Shown in pieces: positions 44,481-47,753 of a stretch of 47,753 nt of DNA (positions are counted from its first letter, which is position 1; every line of letters begins with the position of its first letter). The DNA comes from Bacteroidota bacterium (GTDB lineage: Bacteria; Bacteroidota; Bacteroidia; NS11-12g; UBA9320). The translations under genes and the position numbers were made by a program. The notes beneath the pieces were generated by a model, which was not told where the DNA came from, did not search any database, and saw only the letters and a list, made by a program, of their open reading frames with translations. The stretch spans positions 1-47,753 of the forward strand of contig JABIUV010000013.1 in assembly GCA_018700895.1 (NCBI GenBank), in the 5' to 3' direction.

Positions 44481-44609
44481 CAAACTCAAATAAAAGGTTA
44501 AAATTTATTTTCACTCCACCCTACCTATACTTTTCTCAAAAGATCAAACATTAAACCTAAATTTTGGGTGTCAATGTTATATTCTAACTTCAGAATATTT
44601 CTTTGAACC

Positions 44610-46796
44610 TCACAACACTAACAATCCAAACTCTCGGGCTACCTCCATCGCTTCACTATTCCACAGATGCTTTATGTTATCATACGCGGCTTCAAAAGAT
44701 TCTTTAAACTGCTTAAAGGTAATAACACTCGCAGTGGTGTAATGCATTTGCGTAATCCATTCATTGAGCCACAAGCCAAGCTCCGTGTTCAGTTCTATGG
44801 TTTCTGAAGCATTTTTAGTATGAAAGGTGAATGTGAGATAATCTTTTTCCTGCGTTATAAGCGGAAGTGCGTTTATCCATACAAGTTTGTCTGTGGCTCG
44901 TGGGAGTGCGGTGCTGTCTTTGCTTAAGCAATGCGATATGTAGTCTGGTTCTATCTGCGTTGTAGGCATTTCAAACCCGGTTTTTTCCGCGTCAAACCAT
45001 TCGTATAGCGGAGTATCAAAGCCAATACCGTTCATATAGTTGTAGAGGGATTTTTTGAGGCCGTAGCTAAACTTAGAGTGATCTATACCCGTACTATCGG
45101 TAAACTGCACATCATTATTGGCGAAGGTTATTTCTTCCAGGTGTGGCTTGATGCCATATGCCTCTGGGTCAAGTCCTACGGGGCTATGAGCCGTAAGGGC
45201 AAATTGATGCCAAAAACCCGATTGAATCACTTCTGCTTCAAACAGTTGGCGAACCATCTCCAGACTATCTATGGTTTCTTGCTCGGTTTGCGTTGGGTAT
45301 CCATACATCAGGTACGCATGTACCATAATGCCACATTGAGTAAAATGGTTGGTTACCTTCGCTACTTGCTCCACGGTTACGCCTTTGTCTATGAGTTTTA
45401 GTAGGCGGTCACTCGCTACTTCTAGTCCACCGCTTACAGCTATGCAGCCACTTTTTTTGAGCAATACACATAGGTCGTAAGTGAAACTTTTTTCAAATCG
45501 GATGTTCGTCCACCACGTGACGTCTAGCTCACGACGAATTATTTCTAAGGCTAATTCTCGCATTAATGCAGGAGGTGCCGCCTCATCTACAAAATGAAAT
45601 CCGCGTTCATTGGTTTGAGCAATGATTGCTTCCATGCGGTCTACTAATATGCTTGCAGCTATGGGTTCATAGCTGCCTATATAATCGAGCGATACATCAC
45701 AAAAGGTACACTTTCCCCAGTAGCATCCGTGGGCCATGGTGAGTTTGTTCCATCTGCCGTCGGTCCATAAGCTATGCATAGGATTGGCTACTTCTATTAC
45801 ACTGATGTAGTGGTCCAAGAGTAAATCGGAATAATCAGGTGTGCCAAGGTCAGCTTGTTTGTAATCTTTACGGAGCGAAAAATTATTGTAAACCACAGTA
45901 CCTGCTTCACATACGAAGGTGCGTTTGAACAGGAAGTCGGTCGTTGATTTGCCGGATAACACAAACTGATGAAGTAATTCGATAGGCAATTCACCATCGT
46001 CTAGCGTGATGAAGTCTACAAAATCGAAAACACGAGGGTCGCTCACGCTACGTAGTTCTGTATTAGCAAATCCACCGCCTAAGGCTATTTTTATGTTGGG
46101 ATGGTATTCTTTGATATACTGAGCACAGCGGAAAGCACTAAAAAGATTGCCAGGAAAAGGAGCCGATAGACAAACCAATTTTGGTTTTACCACGGCTAAT
46201 TTTTCTGCTAATATATGCAGGGTTATGGCATCTATATACGAGTATTCGTAGGATAATTCTTCGTATAGTTCATCAAAGGAGTTGGCACTTTTGCCCAATT
46301 GCTTGGCATATCTACTCACACCAAAGTCTGGGTCTACACACTCTTTTGTAAAATCTGTGAGGTCTTCTATATACAAGGTGGCGAGATGTTTGGCCTTGTC
46401 AGCGATCCCCATAGAGCCAAAAGACCAATCGAGGTAGTCTAATTGTGTAAACCTGCTTGCTTGAGGTAAGTATTGGTCGGTGCATATCTGGCGACCAAGA
46501 CTTGGATTTTTACCTTGTAAAAAAGTAATGACTCCTTCTATGGTTTGGAGGTATTCACCTTTGAGAGCATATATGCGTTGAGCATTTTCAGAACGGATGG
46601 TCTCGTTTTGATCCGCGTAGGAAAATGCATCGGTTAGTCCTTGTTTGGAAAATAGGTGCAGAATCACCTCTATGCCCAAGTCCATCTGATAAGTACTGAT
46701 CCCCTTGGTATTCAAAAAACCTTTGAGATACGCAGTAGCGGGGTAGGGCGTATTGAGTTGGGTAAAGGGTGGCGTTATGAGCAGTATATCCTTCAG
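44610..46796 (-). CDS. B12-binding-domain radical SAM protein
   Basis: A 728-aa protein. N-terminal B12-binding-like Rossmann region (from DILLITPP, about residues 3-200, with LVCLSAPFPGNL and ALGGGFANTE), then the radical SAM domain with the cluster motif GCYWGKCTFCD (Cys 358, 363, 366). The start is uncertain: the annotated-looking TTG at 46715 omits the conserved first strand and 'NTPYPATAYLKGFL' block; these lie in frame upstream, where only CTG (46796) or ATT (46799) can start. A -7-like box TATCTTCG at 46802-46809 sits at leaderless spacing. Function: presumably a methyl- or complex-rearrangement reaction; substrate unknown. Confidence 0.8.
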   Translation of the reverse strand: MKDILLITPPFTQLNTPYPATAYLKGFLNTKGISTYQMDLGIEVILHLFSKQGLTDAFSYADQNETIRSENAQRIYALKGEYLQTIEGVITFLQGKNPSLGRQICTDQYLPQASRFTQLDYLDWSFGSMGIADKAKHLATLYIEDLTDFTKECVDPDFGVSRYAKQLGKSANSFDELYEELSYEYSYIDAITLHILAEKLAVVKPKLVCLSAPFPGNLFSAFRCAQYIKEYHPNIKIALGGGFANTELRSVSDPRVFDFVDFITLDDGELPIELLHQFVLSGKSTTDFLFKRTFVCEAGTVVYNNFSLRKDYKQADLGTPDYSDLLLDHYISVIEVANPMHSLWTDGRWNKLTMAHGCYWGKCTFCDVSLDYIGSYEPIAASILVDRMEAIIAQTNERGFHFVDEAAPPALMRELALEIIRRELDVTWWTNIRFEKSFTYDLCVLLKKSGCIAVSGGLEVASDRLLKLIDKGVTVEQVAKVTNHFTQCGIMVHAYLMYGYPTQTEQETIDSLEMVRQLFEAEVIQSGFWHQFALTAHSPVGLDPEAYGIKPHLEEITFANNDVQFTDSTGIDHSKFSYGLKKSLYNYMNGIGFDTPLYEWFDAEKTGFEMPTTQIEPDYISHCLSKDSTALPRATDKLVWINALPLITQEKDYLTFTFHTKNASETIELNTELGLWLNEWITQMHYTTASVITFKQFKESFEAAYDNIKHLWNSEAMEVAREFGLLVL

Positions 46797-46801
46797 AATT
46801 G

Positions 46802-46809
46802 CGAAGATA
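46802..46809 (-). promoter_or_regulatory. Likely -7 box of B12 radical SAM gene
   Basis: TATCTTCG, 7 of 8 match to TAnnTTTG, followed by GCAATTCTG. The layout nearly copies the YgiQ promoter (37755-37762), supporting translation starting at the CTG. Confidence 0.4.
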
Positions 46810-46857
46810 AACAGTTTGACATAGCGAAGTTAGTAAGGCATTTCGCTGCAGTTAGAA

Positions 46858-47151
46858 TTATGACAACTGATTGCTAATGCCTACCAGATGCCTTTGGGCA
46901 ACCTCAAATTCGTGTCGATTGCTTGGGGAATTACAGCCTTCGCATAATGGAATGATGAACCAGTGGTTGCTACGTTTGCCATCGGGAGGCATTACGTGAC
47001 CACCTACGGCCGCTTTGTTTTCGCAGTCTTTGTTAGCACATCCTGTTGCTACTCCTCCATAGTTTTTAATCCAATAGTCTAGCCAACTCTTGTACCCTTT
47101 GGGCAATGGTCGTGGTCCGCTAGGTCCCCATTTCAGATTTTTAACCTTCAT
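46858..47151 (-). CDS. Small HNH/treble-clef-like zinc protein
   Basis: A 97-aa protein with two Cys pairs and spaced His: C-x4-C in GCANKDCENK, then VGGHVMP, then HWFIIPLCEGCNS, an arrangement resembling HNH-type treble-clef zinc sites. Small size and no clear catalytic His-Asn pair leave nuclease activity unproven. A consensus -7 box lies 7 bases upstream of the ATG, with a TTG 17 bases before it, predicting a leaderless mRNA. Confidence 0.65.
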   Translation of the reverse strand: MKVKNLKWGPSGPRPLPKGYKSWLDYWIKNYGGVATGCANKDCENKAAVGGHVMPPDGKRSNHWFIIPLCEGCNSPSNRHEFEVAQRHLVGISNQLS

Positions 47152-47158
47152 CAGAGTT

Positions 47159-47166
47159 CAAAGGTA
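47159..47166 (-). promoter_or_regulatory. Promoter of HNH-like gene
   Basis: TACCTTTG, full consensus, with TTG at 47184-47186 (spacing 17), the best-formed promoter in the window. The ATG at 47151 is 7 bases downstream. Confidence 0.7.
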
Positions 47167-47216
47167 CAAATACCGCTCATTTTCAATACGTTATGTTTGT
47201 TTTTTTTGAGAATACT

Positions 47217-47753
47217 TTATGGTGTAATTATCGTACGGAAAGTGAGGTTAATTCGCGGAGTATGCACTTTTTTGGTGGGTGGTAAACGGTGCAGCCAGTG
47301 CGTTTGTGTGCTTCCTTTCATTACCAAAAGGCTGCCACTTTCTAAGTATATGTTCACCACCTCCTTGGTCTCTTTATGTTTAAAGGCAAATTTTCGCTCT
47401 GCACCAAAGCTCAAAGAAGCTATTGCTCCGTCTTTTTTTAGGTCTTTTTCACCATCGCTGTGCCACGCCATTCCTTCAGAGCCATCGTGGTACAGATTAA
47501 GCAAGCAGGAATTGTAGGTCTCGCCCGAATGTTGTTCTGCTAGCTTCTTTATTTCTACTAGTTCCGGTGTCCAGAGTAGGGCTTTTTTGGTTACCTTGGA
47601 GTAGGTATACTCAAAAGGTTCTTCTGCATACCACGCCACTTTGCGTTTGGTGATGATTCGTTTCCCAAAGATGATAGCCTCATCATTCTTCCAGTCGATA
47701 GTGTGGAGTAGTGTATCGTAGAAGCGATTTGCATCTTCCGCAGAGAATATAGC
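47217..47753 (-). CDS. AlkB-like 2OG-Fe(II) dioxygenase, partial
   Basis: The last 178 residues of an AlkB-type dioxygenase; the frame runs to the window edge, so the N-terminus is missing. Iron-binding HxD appears as AWHSDGE, and the 2OG-binding Arg region as HRLPPTKKVHTPRINLTFR (second iron His plus Arg). Such enzymes oxidatively remove alkyl groups from nucleic acids. A GTG at 47639 is possible but would cut off in-frame sequence that reads as conserved (DWKNDEAIIFGKR); the real start is beyond the window. Confidence 0.85.
   Translation of the reverse strand, partial: AIFSAEDANRFYDTLLHTIDWKNDEAIIFGKRIITKRKVAWYAEEPFEYTYSKVTKKALLWTPELVEIKKLAEQHSGETYNSCLLNLYHDGSEGMAWHSDGEKDLKKDGAIASLSFGAERKFAFKHKETKEVVNIYLESGSLLVMKGSTQTHWLHRLPPTKKVHTPRINLTFRTIITP

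Noticed and set aside
44481-44609. Terminator between the HmuY lipoprotein and the radical SAM gene
   Set aside because: Only weak partial arms (ACC/GGT around TAAATTTT); no convincing stem with a T-run.
46716-46830. Frameshift or truncation at the 5' end of the radical SAM gene
   Set aside because: The upstream conserved block is in the same frame as the rest, so no frameshift is needed; only the start codon is unusual.

Overview
The window reads as a chromosomal segment of a Bacteroidota bacterium. Evidence: type IX secretion (T9SS) sorting tails on two secreted proteins, a TamL-type lipoprotein with a BamA-like barrel, a HmuY/TonB-receptor heme locus, a long LspA, a DksA-like protein with a degenerate zinc finger, several non-ATG starts, and repeated matches to the Bacteroidota promoter -7 box TAnnTTTG. 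The DNA is moderately AT-rich. I cannot place it below phylum level. I saw no rRNA, tRNA, insertion sequence, prophage or CRISPR array.

Layout. 1-8.4 kb (+): a PASTA-domain membrane protein, a large T9SS cargo protein, a rhodanese overlapping a seven-heme cytochrome lipoprotein with TPRs, a YfhL-type ferredoxin, an NlpC/P60 peptidase, and a neurotransmitter:sodium symporter (NSS) followed by two tiny single-span proteins of 47 and 52 aa. 8.5-13.1 kb (-): ileS-dksA-lspA operon, with a possible tiny gene after lspA. 13.2-14.2 kb (+): fucosyltransferase-like protein. 14.2-18.1 kb (-): RND/MMPL exporter, ECF sigma factor, zinc-type anti-sigma protein and thioredoxin-like lipoprotein. 18.1-21.1 kb (-): dapB-lepB-fmt. 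21.1-22.2 kb (+): mltG, sharing a bidirectional terminator with a DEAD-box RNA helicase (-). 24.5-25.3 kb (+): predicted outer-membrane protein. 25.3-26.0 kb (-): SpoU rRNA methyltransferase. 26.1-31.6 kb (+): tamL, M48 protease, lysA, ATP-grasp enzyme. 31.6-40.1 kb (-): lytic transglycosylase, trxB, two tandem paralogous membrane proteins of unknown function, an unrecognised helical protein, YgiQ, a CIA30 protein, a dihydrofolate-reductase-fold protein and an AraC regulator. 40.3-44.5 kb (+): heme-uptake locus of HmuY-T9SS, TonB receptor and HmuY lipoprotein. 44.6-47.75 kb (-): B12-binding radical SAM protein, HNH-like zinc protein, and a partial AlkB-like dioxygenase cut by the window edge.

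Most of the window is housekeeping: cell-envelope building (lspA, lepB, mltG, dapB, lysA, tamL), translation (ileS, fmt, methyltransferase, helicase) and redox/thiol chemistry (trxB, thioredoxin, ferredoxin, cytochrome). The points most worth a second look are: an IleRS whose HIGH motif reads GIHH; a radical SAM gene whose conserved N-terminus can only be translated from a non-canonical start such as CTG; a tandem pair of membrane proteins sharing a GDQVFGD...LLEHG..FW signature; the NSS symporter with a periplasm/cytoplasm insertion and two micro-subunits; a heme locus with two differently exported HmuY paralogs; and a perfect 15-bp inverted repeat beside the RNA-helicase promoter.
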